From Paratinospora sagittata (lineage: Eukaryota; Streptophyta; Magnoliopsida; Ranunculales; Menispermaceae), in the NCBI GenBank assembly GCA_035771175.1, contig CM069593.1, positions 22,247,956-22,311,955 on the forward strand: DNA of 64,000 nt, given 5' to 3'. Numbering within the stretch: position 1 is the stretch's first letter; each line of letters starts with the position of its first letter. The position numbers were made by a program, and so were the translations under genes. Positions 1 to 10,390 of this stretch are shown piece by piece. Below the pieces are notes generated by a model. That model worked only from the letters and a program-made list of their open reading frames with translations, did no database searches and had not been told where the DNA came from.

Positions 1-174
1 TCTCTTTCCACGCTTGGCCTCTCCAACCGCCTCTCCCCTAGCCAAAATTTTAAAGAAAAGTTAACACGGAAAAACAAGAACAATCATCGTCGATCATTCA
101 AACAATATAATAAATGAATTCCTAATGGCGTGAATTTGATCGATCGTGATTCGTGACTGATTTGGATATCGTAC

Positions 175-360
175 CTGGCGATCCGGCGTTGGTGAGTCGG
201 AGAAGAATCGCGCGAGAGTGGGAGGGGATTGAGATGAAAAAACGTGAATTGGAGATTGAAAGGAAGGGAGAAGACGAACCAGAACGAAGGTCTTATGTCT
301 GGGAGAATAGAGAGAGGAGTTGTGCGCGAAGTTGCAGAGGAGCCTCTGCGACGCAGACAT
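175..360 (-). CDS. Possible first coding exon of a gene leaving the window on the left
   Basis: On the minus strand an ATG at 360 opens 62 codons that run in phase to a CAG|GTACGA splice donor (exon end 175). The peptide is rich in Ser, Arg, Pro and Phe with few acidic residues, and ends in a stretch reading ARFFSDSPTPDRQ. That composition is compatible with an organelle transit peptide. Upstream (361-600) is GC-richer than the surroundings, as plant promoters and 5' UTRs often are. The rest of the gene lies outside the window, so the product cannot be named. It could equally be a 5' UTR exon. Confidence 0.35.
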
Positions 361-645
361 TCAGCGGAGAATGGGAAAACTCGCGCGAGCGGTGGAGCGC
401 GGCGTTATGTGGAGGAGACAAGTGCGATTATTATTGTCGGCGAGAAAAGGATAAAGACTCGGGCCGTATAGGTATGTAAGGTAGGTAGGTTGGACTGCGA
501 GTTCACTAGTTCCTGGGGTTTTTAGCGAACGTTAGAAGCTTGCGTTGATTTCAATTGCAAGTGCAGCCGAGGCGGGTCGTAGAGTCGTAACTGATGATCC
601 GTCTTGGCGATTCGATTCTGGGTCGGCTCGCCTGAGGTTCCACAA

Positions 646-681
<36 letters not shown>

Positions 682-1540
682 CCTTACGGGCACTTGGAGG
701 CTACCCTCTTAATACTTTTTACCAGATTGTATTTGTCCCCGTATGGAAAAGTCAAACAACGTAAAATATTAAATTACCAAATAATATACATTGAAATATA
801 TATATAGTATGTATGTATATTAATACTAATATACATACATATGCTCGATTTCTTTTTTGAAAGCTTATTTGTTAAATTTTCAGTCGTATGGTTTTCCTAT
901 TGTAATATTTTAAAAAAAAAGGATATTTATGTACTTGATTTTTTTATTTTATTTTTTTGAGGGAATGTACTTCAATAAAATTAAATGGTGAAATTATCTT
1001 TCTTTTTTTATTTACAATAGAATAGAGATAAAAATAATAATCAAGTATTACAACTAAAGAGAGTGCATTGAAAATGTCAATTTTAGTTTAAGAAGTAGAA
1101 GAGACAAATATAAATAATGAGGAAAAAGTTAGACTGTCAAAAATTATAATTTTACACTTAAAATCATTAAAATTGTATTCAAAAACAAAATAACAACAAT
1201 GATGCTTTTAAGAGTAGTTTACACAAAGAGTACTCGAATTTTTTACATTGTAATAATATAAATTAACAACAAATTGAAATTTAGAAAAGTGCTAAAATGA
1301 TCGTTCTAAAAATATATCCATGCTGATATGGCATAGGGGTGTCGACGATTCTGTTTGAGTCGGTTTGATGTTCAACCCTAACATAAACCAAACACAATCA
1401 GTTTCATTTCAGTTTAAATTAATCAGTTTAATTGGAATTACAAACCCGAACTAAACAAAATCGAACATAATTAGTTTGATTTGGTTTGGTTTGACTTTAT
1501 TAATTTGAAATTTTTAAGCACACACATTAAAAAAAGAAAA
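361..1540. other. Intergenic region with a hexamer microsatellite
   Basis: I see no gene here. About 646-682 is a short (GTGAGA)n microsatellite. From about 750 the sequence is very AT-rich, with TA/TATG repeats near 800-840 and poly-A/T runs. Around 1350-1500 there are GGTTTGATTTGG-like repeats without recognisable coding sequence. Confidence 0.6.
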
Positions 1541-1555
1541 AAATAATAATTGTAT

Positions 1556-1815
1556 GCTTATGTATTTGGTGACGAACTAGATTTCGTAGCAGATACATGA
1601 ATTTAACGACAAAAATGATTGTCAAGTAATAAACGACAAATCTTTACCTACGAATGCATATTTTGTCGCTAAACAACATTCTTTCACAACAAACAACATA
1701 GCAACGAGCTGCATTTTGTAGCTAATGCACAGATTCAACTACGAAAAAACTTTTTTAATAATAAGCGACAAAATTTCACCTACGAATGCATATTTTGTGG
1801 CTAAACATTTATCTT
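1556..1815. repeat. Remnant of the ~130-bp tandem array (left copy)
   Basis: About two degenerate units. Each contains phrases such as AAGTAATAAACGACAAATCT, CTACGAATGCATATTTTGTCG and GCTAAACAAC. The same unit forms the longer array at 8340-8960. In both places the array lies a short distance before the same 5'-UTR-like segment, so it belongs to the duplicated block described for 1868-2253. Confidence 0.55.
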
Positions 1816-1867
1816 TTCAAGAAAAAAAAAAGAGAAAAAAGAAAAAGAATAAAAAAAGAATAAATTG

Positions 1868-2253
1868 CTTCTGCCCGCCAAAACCCCTTTCCACAATCCC
1901 CCATGAACCTTTCCTCTTTCTATTTTTTACTCATTGTTAAACCTGCACCTTAGTAAACTCAAAACCTAAAATCTTCTTTTACCACTACGATTTCTCTCCT
2001 CGGGGTTTCTACCTAGCGCAAAGGTCGTCTTGTCATGACCAAAAGAGATATTGTAATACCTTAGGTTTGTACAAAATAAATAAATGAATAAATATTTTTG
2101 AACTTCAAGCACTGCCTGAACGTTCGGGCAGTAACAAACTCATCCCCGGCGTTCATCAGAGACATTTTCCAAGGTTTGCATCTTATTCCCGAAGCCCATC
2201 TCCAACGACAATGCCTTGAAATCTATGGTTCCATTTTTTTTCTATTTCTTTTC
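1868..2253 (+). repeat. Left copy (first half) of the duplicated POP4 upstream block
   Basis: This segment matches 9846-10143 phrase by phrase: cytosine-rich start, ACTCATCCCCGGCGTTCATC, CATTTTCCAAGGTTTGC, ATCTATGGTTCC. At 2254 it is interrupted by the copia element and resumes at 7944. Relative to the right copy it carries an extra stretch of about 75 bp (about 2053-2128) that begins TGTAATACC and ends in a near-palindrome around GAACGTTC. The parent copy at 9846 is the one next to POP4. Confidence 0.7.
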
Positions 2254-2358
2254 TATTACAATATTATCCTTACTTTAGTTTTTGTAATATATATATATAT
2301 ATATATATATATATTTCATGATTGTGAATGGAACGAGGGGCAAGCAGAGAATTTGTCA
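2254..2358 (+). repeat. 5' LTR of the short-LTR copia element
   Basis: The LTR is 105 bp, begins TATTACAATATTATCC and ends AATTTGTCA. It includes about 14 TA dinucleotides (about 2288-2314), against about 5 in the 3' LTR. Outside this microsatellite the two LTRs are nearly identical. Confidence 0.88.
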
Positions 2359-2371
2359 TGGTATCAGAGCC
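2359..2371 (+). other. Primer binding site (initiator tRNA-Met)
   Basis: TGGTATCAGAGCC follows the LTR terminal CA with no gap. This is the standard plant copia primer site, complementary to the 3' end of initiator methionine tRNA. Confidence 0.9.
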
Positions 2372-3069
2372 TTGGCGCCGGTGGAGGTGGCGGATCGGAG
2401 GAGCCGCTGCGCTTGCGAAAGCTGCTCCGTCAATGTGACGCCCCGAAAATTATTTCATCTAGCTCATAACTCAATTGCACTTTGCCCAAACTCTATGTGT
2501 TGCCTTGATATGGTTGGTGTTTGTTTGATGGTTGTTTAATGTTTGTATAGTTGATACTTGATAATGTATATAAATATGTGTATTATAAATTGTATATTGG
2601 TCATGTTAAATTAATGTATAATGCATATGTTATTATTTATGCATGGGTCCATTAAACCATGAATTGATATGGGTTAGGATTGATTGAATAAAAGGATAAA
2701 TGAGAATGAAAATTTGGTGTATTAAATGGATTGGACATTTAAAATACATGGAAGCATGAGATTGGTTAAAGTACATGTGGTTGGTATGGGTAGTATGAGA
2801 CCAACACATGTGAAGGTTGGTGCATGAAAGTGGACAAGTATCCCATGTCCACTTCTCTTATCCAAGAATGTGCTAGAAAGTGAGGTAAGTGAAGAGAAAG
2901 GAAAAAAATAAAAGAAAAGAAAAGAAAAGAAAGGAAAGAAGAAGAGAAAGAAAGAGGGAGTTGCAGGAGGAAAATCTCTGCAACATTTTCATCAAAGAGT
3001 TGGATCTTCGGGATATATGGTCAGATTAAGCTCAAATTTTGTCACCAAGTTCATAGCTTATGGTTCTAC

Positions 3070-3423
3070 ATTCTGAACGGTGGAGATCTTGATTTGAGGT
3101 TTCTTCTAAGAGATCTAACTTCTCAAACCAAGCTAGTCAGAAAGTCTGGATTTCTCACGCCGTTTCTCTCAAATTTATAGATCTCCTCAATATACCGTTG
3201 GATGGATATAAAATTTGGTTATGTAGTTTAAAACCAATATTTATGCATTCTGAACGGTGGAGATCTTGATTAAAGGTTTCGTCTAAGAGATCTAACCTCT
3301 CAAACGAAGCTGGTCGGAAAGTCTTGATTTCTCTCGCCGTTTCTCTCAAACTTATAGATCTCTTCAATCTACCGTTGGATGAATATCAAATTTGGGTATG
3401 TAGTTTAAAACTGATATTTATGT
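3070..3423. repeat. 177-bp direct tandem duplication inside the solo LTR
   Basis: Two units of 177 bp start at 3070 and 3247 with ATTCTGAACGGTGGAGATCT, and a short partial third starts at 3424. The units differ by scattered substitutions, so the duplication is not recent. Confidence 0.75.
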
Positions 3424-4520
3424 ACTCTTAACGGTGAAGATGTTTATGAGTTAAGTATGTTGTGTGATATAGTCATCTGAGTTTGAGTATTTGCAGTAGG
3501 AAATGAGAAATTGTTTGATTAGAGACTTGTTCATCAAATATACTTATCTTTTCGGTCCACCGTTGGATTGGGCTGATATTTAGACAGAAGGTTTGTTTCT
3601 TCACATAATTTAATCTGTACGGTTGATTTTGTGATTACATATTTCTATTGGTATATTGATACATCTGAACAGAATATTAAATGAAGAATTGGTAGGGTTG
3701 CTTGTATTAGACCCAAATTTAGAATATGAACTTAGACTTTTCCAAATAGCTTGCATGTCAACTATGTTGACCTAGTTGCCATTGTTGATGAACCCATGAT
3801 GCAAAATCAGTGATATACATGGCTAAACATGGTGACCTAGTGTAAATCGACAATATGGCCTAAGTATGGAAAATTTCATATTTTAGGGCTTTTGATGCTT
3901 TTGGCCTAGAATCATTGAATTGATGCAACTTATGTTTAATTAAGCATGATTAGGGTTGATTATGCTACTGATTTGGTGGTTGTGACCATATCATGAGTTA
4001 GGCCTACTTGTAATCAAGTGACCCAATTTGGGCATGTTTATGCCTAAGGAATTGAAAATCAGTATTTTTGATTAATAGAATGGTTTATGAATGAGAACTA
4101 TGCATTAGAGGCCTAAGTCATGTGATTTGAGTTGAATGATGGGATTAGATGAGATTTAGGCCTATTGTCTATATGTGGGCTGATTTAGGGTTGATGTGTA
4201 ATGTCTATGTGATTGAGCATAGAAATTGATGTATGGTACGATATTGATGAATGTTTCAGGACCTTGATTAGGTTGATTCGGTTTGGTGATCGTGTGTGTT
4301 AAATACTCTCGCGAGGCTTGGTTGTGAGTAGACTTCATTTATGATTATATCTTTTATGTCATCATATCACTTATATATATTGTATGTTGAAAGCATGAAT
4401 GTGTTCTAATGTTTTGAATGATGCATTGATTTGAGAAAACCTTATGACTTTGGTTAGGCCCATCTATCTGGCTAATAGGGGGACTTAACCTTGTCATAGG
4501 AGGGTTTTAGGAAAGGAAAT

Positions 4521-4622
4521 GATTGGGGTCAACGGTACGGTGAAATAGACGTGCACTAGTAACCCAAAATAAACATGATTGGGGTCAACGGTACGGTGAA
4601 ATAGACGTGCACTAGTAACCCA
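4521..4622. repeat. 56-bp tandem repeat inside the solo LTR
   Basis: GATTGGGGTCAACGGTACGG starts at 4521 and again at 4577. The first 46 bases of the two units look identical. Confidence 0.8.
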
Positions 4623-5489
4623 ATGCATGTGGAATGTGGATCCAAATTGATAAGTTTTTACTTGCATCGAACTTATTATAAATGCTTGATATTTATATGT
4701 TATGAGCTTTTAATCATGCTACACATTGACATGCATACATGATATTTATTGATGAGTATTGATAGCATATTTGAATTCTATTCACTGGGCACCGTTGGCT
4801 CACCCTCATTTTCCTCTTTCAGGTCCTTCTGTCCCATATAAGGGCAAAGGAGTAGTCATATCTTGAGGGCCTTGCCTGCGAGAGAATTCAAGGCCTCAAT
4901 GTGAGTTGAGAGGCATTTTGATTGAACTGTGTTTTAAATTATGAAGTATTATATTTTGGATTATGTAATTATAACACTTACCGCATTGTAGTATGAGTGA
5001 GTTGGGACTTGTTAGATAGACCATGTGGGCATATGACGGTTTTTATTTGTACCCACAATTTTGGACTTTATGTGTATGTCAATTTTAATGGACTGTAGGG
5101 ATTATGATTTTATTTATGGTTCATTTTTATGGATTATCTCTTGTCTTTGATGATTAATACGGTGGGTAGTTTTGTTTAGTACATTTTGATATTATGTCGT
5201 TGTTTGAGATAAGGCTCGTAGGGTCTCAACCACCTCACGGGAGTTGAGGAGTGGTCGGAGATGCCTACGCCGGGTGTCCCGCCCGGCATTCCGCACGCCA
5301 TTCCCTGCGGGGTTGGTGGTCCGGGGTGCGGAGTCGCCACAGTCAAGGATCTGATCTGCGCGTGGTACAATCGAGCTTGATCTACGGCCTCCGCTTCCAA
5401 CTCTCCAAACTGTGTACACAGCCTCTCCTCGGCGTCTTCAACGATTCTGAGCCTCTGCGTCGTCTTCATCAGGCAAGAGCTCTTCTCTC

Positions 5490-6095
5490 GTTTTCTTACT
5501 TGAGAGAAAGCACCAACACATTTTAAATGTGGCTAGAGCACTAAGATTTCAATAGAACTTACCAATCAATATTTGGGGTGAATGTGTGTTGGCAGCGTGT
5601 CACTTGATTAATAGGATACCCTCTACTTTACTTAAGACTAAATCGCCATATGAAATGTTGTTTGGGAAAGTGCATTCTTATGATGCTATTCGTGTATTTG
5701 GTTGTCTTTGCTATGCTCATAATCAACGACACAAAGGTGATAAATTTGCAAGTAGGAGCCGTAAATGTATCTTTGTTGGCTATTCTTTTGGGAAGAAAGA
5801 TTGGAAATTGTATGATTTAGAAACACATGAGTACTTTGTATCGAGGGATGTGAAGTTCTTTGAGAAAGAATTTCCTTTTGCGCCAAACCAACCAAGAAAT
5901 GTGGTGACTCCTATGCCGGCGAACAATGAGGATGGAACATGGAGTGAGGATGAGGGTGCCAATGAGTATACTGCGTGCATTGAGGGGGGGTTGGAAGCAG
6001 CGTCCACCCTCGAGGGGGGTCTGGTGCTGCGGTGCAGCTCGAGCAGCAGCCCGCACATGAGGATGTGCGTGATGAGGGGTTGGAGACTACGGTAG
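5490..6095 (+). pseudogene. Copia integrase C-terminal part (truncated)
   Basis: Coding sequence enters inside the integrase core (AACHLINRIPSTLL, YEMLFGK, RVFGCLCYAHN, RKCIFVGYSFGKKDWKLYDL) and passes into the linker to reverse transcriptase. The first readable part (5490-5585) has an in-frame stop and no integrase N-terminus or zinc-binding region. The linker is low in complexity after about residue 110 of the open frame that begins at 5586. It belongs to the short-LTR copia element and is non-functional. Confidence 0.8.
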
Positions 6096-6249
6096 GGGTG
6101 TAAGGTGTGGAAGTTGACAGTGAGCTAGGGCGAGGAAAATGAGCCAAAACTCTTTCAACACGGTATCGTGATTTTGTTACTCATACTATACGGAAAATAA
6201 GTCCATCTGAGAATTCATCTGCTACTTCCTCTTCCTCAGGTACGCCCTA

Positions 6250-7848
6250 TCCTATAACATATTTTGTGAATTGTGAACGTTTTTTCTGTGAGACATAGGA
6301 ATTTTCTTGCAGCTGTGACAGCGGGACATGAGCCAAAGCATTTTAAAGAAGCGATAAAAGACTCGGGGTGGCGCGATGCGATGGGTAAGGAGATATGAGC
6401 CCTTGAAGACAATGAAACTTGGGTAATGGAGACTCTTCCACCTGGAAAGAATGCACTATGGAGCCAGTGGATATATAAAATCAAGTATAAGTCCGATGGC
6501 AGCATAGAGCGACTCAAAGCAAGACTTGTGATCTATGGCAATCATCAGGTAGAAGGAATTGACTATAACGAGACATTTGCTCCTGTGGTAAAAATGGTGA
6601 CGGTTCATATTTTTCTTGCAATTGCTGCTGTTAAAAATTGGGAGGTACATCAAATGGATGTGCATAATGTTTTCCTTAACGGTGACTTAAGTGAAGAGGT
6701 TTATATGAAGGTTCCTCCAGGTTTCAAAAATACAAATCCTAACATGGTTTGCAGGTTGAAAAAGTCGTTGTATGGTCTGAAACAAGCTCCCCGACGTTGG
6801 TTTGCAAAACTGTCAACAACATTGAAGAATTATGGTTTTGTGCAATCTTATTCAGATTATTCCTTATTTGGGTTGTGCAGGGGAAGAACTCAGCTCAACG
6901 TGTTAGTTTATGTTGATGACTTGATTATTGCAGGGAATGATAAGGTTGTATTGACAACTTTTAAAGATTACCTTGGCTGGTGCTTTCATATGAAGGATTT
7001 GAGAGTTTTGAAGTACTTCTTAGGGCTAGAGGTAGCCCGTAATCCAGAAGGAATTTTTCTTTGCCAAAGAAAATACATACTCGAGATAATTTCTGAAATG
7101 GGTTTATTGGGAGCCAAGCCTGCAGCATTTCCTATGGAACAAAATCACAATTTGGCCATTGCTAAGGGCGAATTCCTTGCGGATCCGGCGCCGTATAGGC
7201 GACTTGTAGGGCGATTGATTTACTTGTCTGTGACGAGACTTGATCTTGCATATTCGGTTCATATTTTATCCCAATTTATACAACAACCTCGTGAAGATCA
7301 GGGTCGTGAGATACTTGAAGAAGAGTCCGGGGCAAGGGATTTTGCTTCGTGCTGATAGTGACCTACGTTTAAAAGGGTGGTGTGATTCAGATTGGGCTAG
7401 TTGTCCACTTACGCAGCGTTCCTTGACAGGATGGTTCGTGTTACTTGGTTGTTCTCCTGTGTCGTGGAAGACCAAGAAGCAACAAACAGTGTCTATATCG
7501 TCTGCGGAGGCTGAGTATAGATCAATGGCGGCAACAGTGTGTGAGTTAAAGTGGCTTCACCAACTTTTAAGCGACTTGGGTGTGCGACATCCGAAGGGTA
7601 TGAAGTTGTTTTGTGATAGTCAGTCGGCGTTGTACATTGCTCAAAATCCAGTTTTTCACGAAAGAACAATGCATATAGAGGCTGACTGCCATTTTGTTCG
7701 AGATGCGGTGACTGAAGGGATGATTTGTCCGTCATATGTTTTCACTAGTTTTCAATTGGCCGACATCTTTACAAAAGCGTTGGGGAAAGCAAAATTTGAG
7801 TTTCTACTCTGCAAGTTGGGCGTTCGAGATCTTCACGCTCCAACTTGA
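6250..7848 (+). pseudogene. Copia reverse transcriptase and RNase H (frameshifted)
   Basis: Reverse transcriptase is recognisable by WIYKIKYKSDGSIERLKARL, FAPVVKM, KSLYGLKQAPRRWF and the catalytic LVYVDDLIIAG (about 6901-6933). RNase H follows with CDSDWASCPLTQRSLTGW, SSAEAEYRSMA and ADIFTKALG. A frameshift with a small deletion near 7300 separates the two frames (6426-7355 and 7240-7848), and another break precedes 6426. The RNase H stop codon (7846-7848) overlaps the polypurine tract that primes plus-strand synthesis. Confidence 0.88.
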
Positions 7849-7854
7849 GGGGGG

Positions 7855-7943
7855 TATTACGATATTATCCTTACTTTAGTTTTTGTAATATATATATATT
7901 TCATGATTGTGAATGGAAAGAGGGGCAAGCAGAGAATTTGTCA
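7855..7943 (+). repeat. 3' LTR of the short-LTR copia element
   Basis: The LTR is 89 bp, starts TATTAC and ends GTCA, directly preceded by the purine tract GAGGGGGG. It is shorter than the 5' LTR because it has fewer TA repeats. Confidence 0.88.
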
Positions 7944-8190
7944 TTCTCTAATCTCATGGGTTTGTTTTATTGATTTCCACTCCAATGTTTCGGGGTCATT
8001 GTGGTTCTAAATTTGTGTGTTTAATGGGCATTTCTTCTATTCGTTAATGTGTTTGTTTCATTGATTTTGATTGTTTGTGGATGATTTTGGGTTTGAATGT
8101 TTATGGGTTTAATATTCCCTGTTTAATTCAATGTTTGGTTGAGTTGAATCTACAAATTTCTATAGATAATGTTAGTGAAAATTGTATTGC
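7944..8190 (+). repeat. Left copy (second half) of the duplicated POP4 upstream block
   Basis: From CTCTAATCTCATGGGTTTG to GATAATGTTAGTGAAAATTG this stretch matches 10144-10388 almost base for base (a handful of substitutions, visually about 95% identity). It continues the segment interrupted at 2253 by the copia element. Similarity ends abruptly at about 8192. Confidence 0.8.
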
Positions 8191-8339
8191 GGACGTAGCT
8201 AGGATTTTTCTTCCGAGTGGGCTAAATATTTATTTATTTTTAAATCTCAACAATACTATAAGAGTTGCAAGAGGTTTTGAGCAATTTGAGTGTTGATTTA
8301 GAGCTTGGAGCTACAATTTGGATGTTGATTTGGAACTGT

Positions 8340-8960
8340 AATTTCGTAGTCAATGCATATATTTTCGCTAAACATCTATTTTTTACTACAAACAACTTAA
8401 CGACAAACTAAATTTTGTAGTCAGTGCAAGGATTTAGCTACAAAAAATATTGTCATGTAATAAGTGACAAATCTTCACTTGCGAATTCAAATATTGTCGC
8501 TAAACAACCATGTTTCACGGCGAACAACTTAGCGACGAACTGGATTTCGTGGCCAATAGATTTAGCTACGAAAAATATTGTCAAGTAATAAGCGATAAAT
8601 CTTCACCTATGATATTAAGTCTTGTCCAAAACAACTATCTTTCCCATGAATTAGATTTCATAGCCAATACATAAATTTTGCTAGGAAAAATATTTTCAAC
8701 TAATAAGTGACAAATCTTCACCTGCGAATTCAAATCTTGTCGCTAAACATCAATATTTCGCGACGAGCAACTTGACGACCAATTGGATTTCGCAACCAAT
8801 TCATAAATTTTTAATACAAAAAATATTGTCAAGTAACAAGCGGCAAATCTTCACATATGAACTCAAATCTCGTCGCTAAACAACCATCTTTAGCCACAAA
8901 CATATTACCAACAAACTTGATTTTGTAGCTAATGTATGAATTTAGCTACGATCATATATA
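8340..8960. repeat. Tandem array, ~130-bp degenerate units (about five)
   Basis: The phrase GCTAAACA(A/T)C recurs at about 8369, 8499, 8740 and 8876, with a degenerate one near 8625. Recurring parts of the unit are AACTTAGCGACGAACTGGAT, GATTTCGTAGCCAAT, AATATTGTCAAGTAATAAGC and GACAAATCTTCACCTACGAA. Motifs like TTAGCGACGAA / TCGTCGCTAA resemble subterminal repeats of plant CACTA transposons, but no CACTA terminus or transposase is visible here. The array forms the upstream part of the right copy of the duplicated block. Confidence 0.6.
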
Positions 8961-9780
8961 TATATACACATAAAAAGTTTAGAAATACTAACTCAAATAA
9001 TAAAAAAATTAATTTAATAACTTAATGTCAGTATAGGGACCATCAATTAATAACTTAATGTAGTTGAGTTCAATCTTGTCCTAATACTGATTCATTTATT
9101 TTTCTTTATCAGTTAATCATTGTCAAAGTTCTAGCTAGCCTAATTCACTATTAATTGGAAAAACACTACTTATAATCCTTTCATTTTTTCACATGTATTA
9201 AAAAAATTAATTTTTTTAAAAGTTGTTAAGAAACCTACATTAAGGTTGTTAAAAAATTAAATGTATTAATGTTATAAAAAATAAAAAATATTCATTTTAT
9301 TAAAGAATTAATTTTATTAATTATGATAAAATCTTATTAATGTTGATAAAAATAAGTATTTTAATAATTATAATAAAATAAAATAATTAATTTTTAGAAG
9401 AAAACTAATAAAATTAATTCTTTAATAAAATGAATTAATAAAAGTAGGTTATATTTATTAATTTTTAGTTTTATTAATTTTAATAAAAAATCTCATTTTA
9501 TTACTTTCGCAAGATTTTTTATTTTATAATTTTTTAAAAATTAACTTTATGAATTTTAATAAAATTAATTTTAAGAAATTAAGTTTTATTAATTTTAATA
9601 AAAAAAAGTTTATTAATTTTATAAATGAAAATTATCATTTTAACTAAAAACTGATTTTTCATTATTGTTATTATAAAGAAATTTATTCTATAAATTTTAA
9701 ATTAAGAAAATAAAATTTGTTAACTTATTAATTCATAAACTAAATTTATTAATTTTAGTATTAATGAAATCTAATATTAA
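8961..9780. other. Very AT-rich spacer
   Basis: Sequence is dominated by TTAATAAAATTAATTTT-type words on both strands. I see no gene. Internal palindromic AT words could be remnants of small inverted-repeat elements, but no clear termini can be drawn. Confidence 0.5.
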
Positions 9781-9845
9781 TGCCCTCGACTACAATTACA
9801 AACCATTTACAAAAAAAAAAAAAAAGAAAAAAAAATAAAATAAAA

Positions 9846-10390
9846 TCCGCCGTAACCCCTCTCCGCAATCCCCGCGAACCTTGGGTTCCTCTTTCTGTTT
9901 TTTACTCTTTGTTAAACCTGCACTTTGGTCGTCTCGCCGTGACCAGAAGAGAGACAACGAACTCATCCCCGGCGTTCATCAGAGGCATTCTCCGCCGTGA
10001 CCAGAAGAGAGACAACGAATTCATCCCCGGCGTTCATCAGAGACATTCTCCAAGGTTTGCGTCTTCTTCCCGGAGCCCATCTCCAGCGGCAATGCCCTGA
10101 AATCTCTGCTCCCAAAATCTATGGTTCCATTTTTTTTTATTTCTTCTCTAATCTCATGGGTTTGTTTTATTGATTTCCATTCCAATGTTTCTGGGTCATT
10201 GTGGTTCTAAATTTTTGTGAGTGTAATGGGCATTTCTTCTATTCCTTAATGTGTTTGTTTCATTGCTTTTGATTGTTTGTGGATGGTTTTGGGTTTGAAT
10301 GTTTCTGGGTTTAATATTCCCTGTTTAATTCAGTGTTTGGTTGAGTTGAATCTACAAATTTCTGTAGATAATGTTAGTGAAAATTGTACT
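9846..10390 (+). promoter_or_regulatory. Probable POP4 promoter / 5'-UTR region (right copy of the duplicated block)
   Basis: This GC-richer stretch lies upstream of POP4 on the same strand. It contains a 58-bp direct duplication (9935-9992 and 9993-10050) that includes ACTCATCCCCGGCGTTCATC. A 3' splice acceptor at 11508-11509 just before the POP4 start suggests a 5'-UTR intron, so the first non-coding exon may lie here; this is inference. The copy at 1868-2253 plus 7944-8190 is its duplicate and holds the copia insertion at the site corresponding to 10144-10148. Confidence 0.5.

Larger units (their letters stand above)
2434..5341 (+). mobile_element. 2.9-kb solo LTR nested in the copia leader
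   Basis: The sequence begins TGTGACGCCCCG and ends GCGGAGTCGCCACA. It is flanked by perfect 5-bp duplications GTCAA (2429-2433 and 5342-5346). No coding domains occur inside, so it reads as a solo LTR left by recombination between the LTRs of a Ty3/gypsy-like element. It contains a 177-bp tandem duplication (from 3070, 3247 and a partial third from 3424) and a 56-bp one (4521 and 4577). Long phrases around 3726-3960 match 48866-49100 in the other 3-kb solo LTR of this window, so the two belong to related families. The parent clade cannot be decided from an LTR alone. Confidence 0.8.
2254..7943 (+). mobile_element. Ty1/copia element with ~100-bp LTRs, internally deleted, split by a solo LTR
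   Basis: The 5' LTR is 2254-2358 and the 3' LTR is 7855-7943; they differ mainly in TA-dinucleotide number. Both begin TATTAC and end GTCA, so the termini are TA...CA and not TG...CA. The target duplication is TTTTC (2249-2253) and TTCTC (7944-7948), with one mismatch; the paralogous unoccupied site at 10144-10148 reads TTCTC. The primer site TGGTATCAGAGCC (complementary to initiator tRNA-Met) starts directly after the 5' LTR, and a purine tract directly precedes the 3' LTR. Gag, protease and most of integrase are missing: after the leader, sequence resumes inside integrase near 5490. The element cannot be autonomous. Confidence 0.9.

Noticed and set aside
5176..5526. Overlapping ORFs at the end of the 2.9-kb solo LTR
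   Set aside because: They span the LTR boundary and the copia leader, are GC-driven, and have no recognisable domain.
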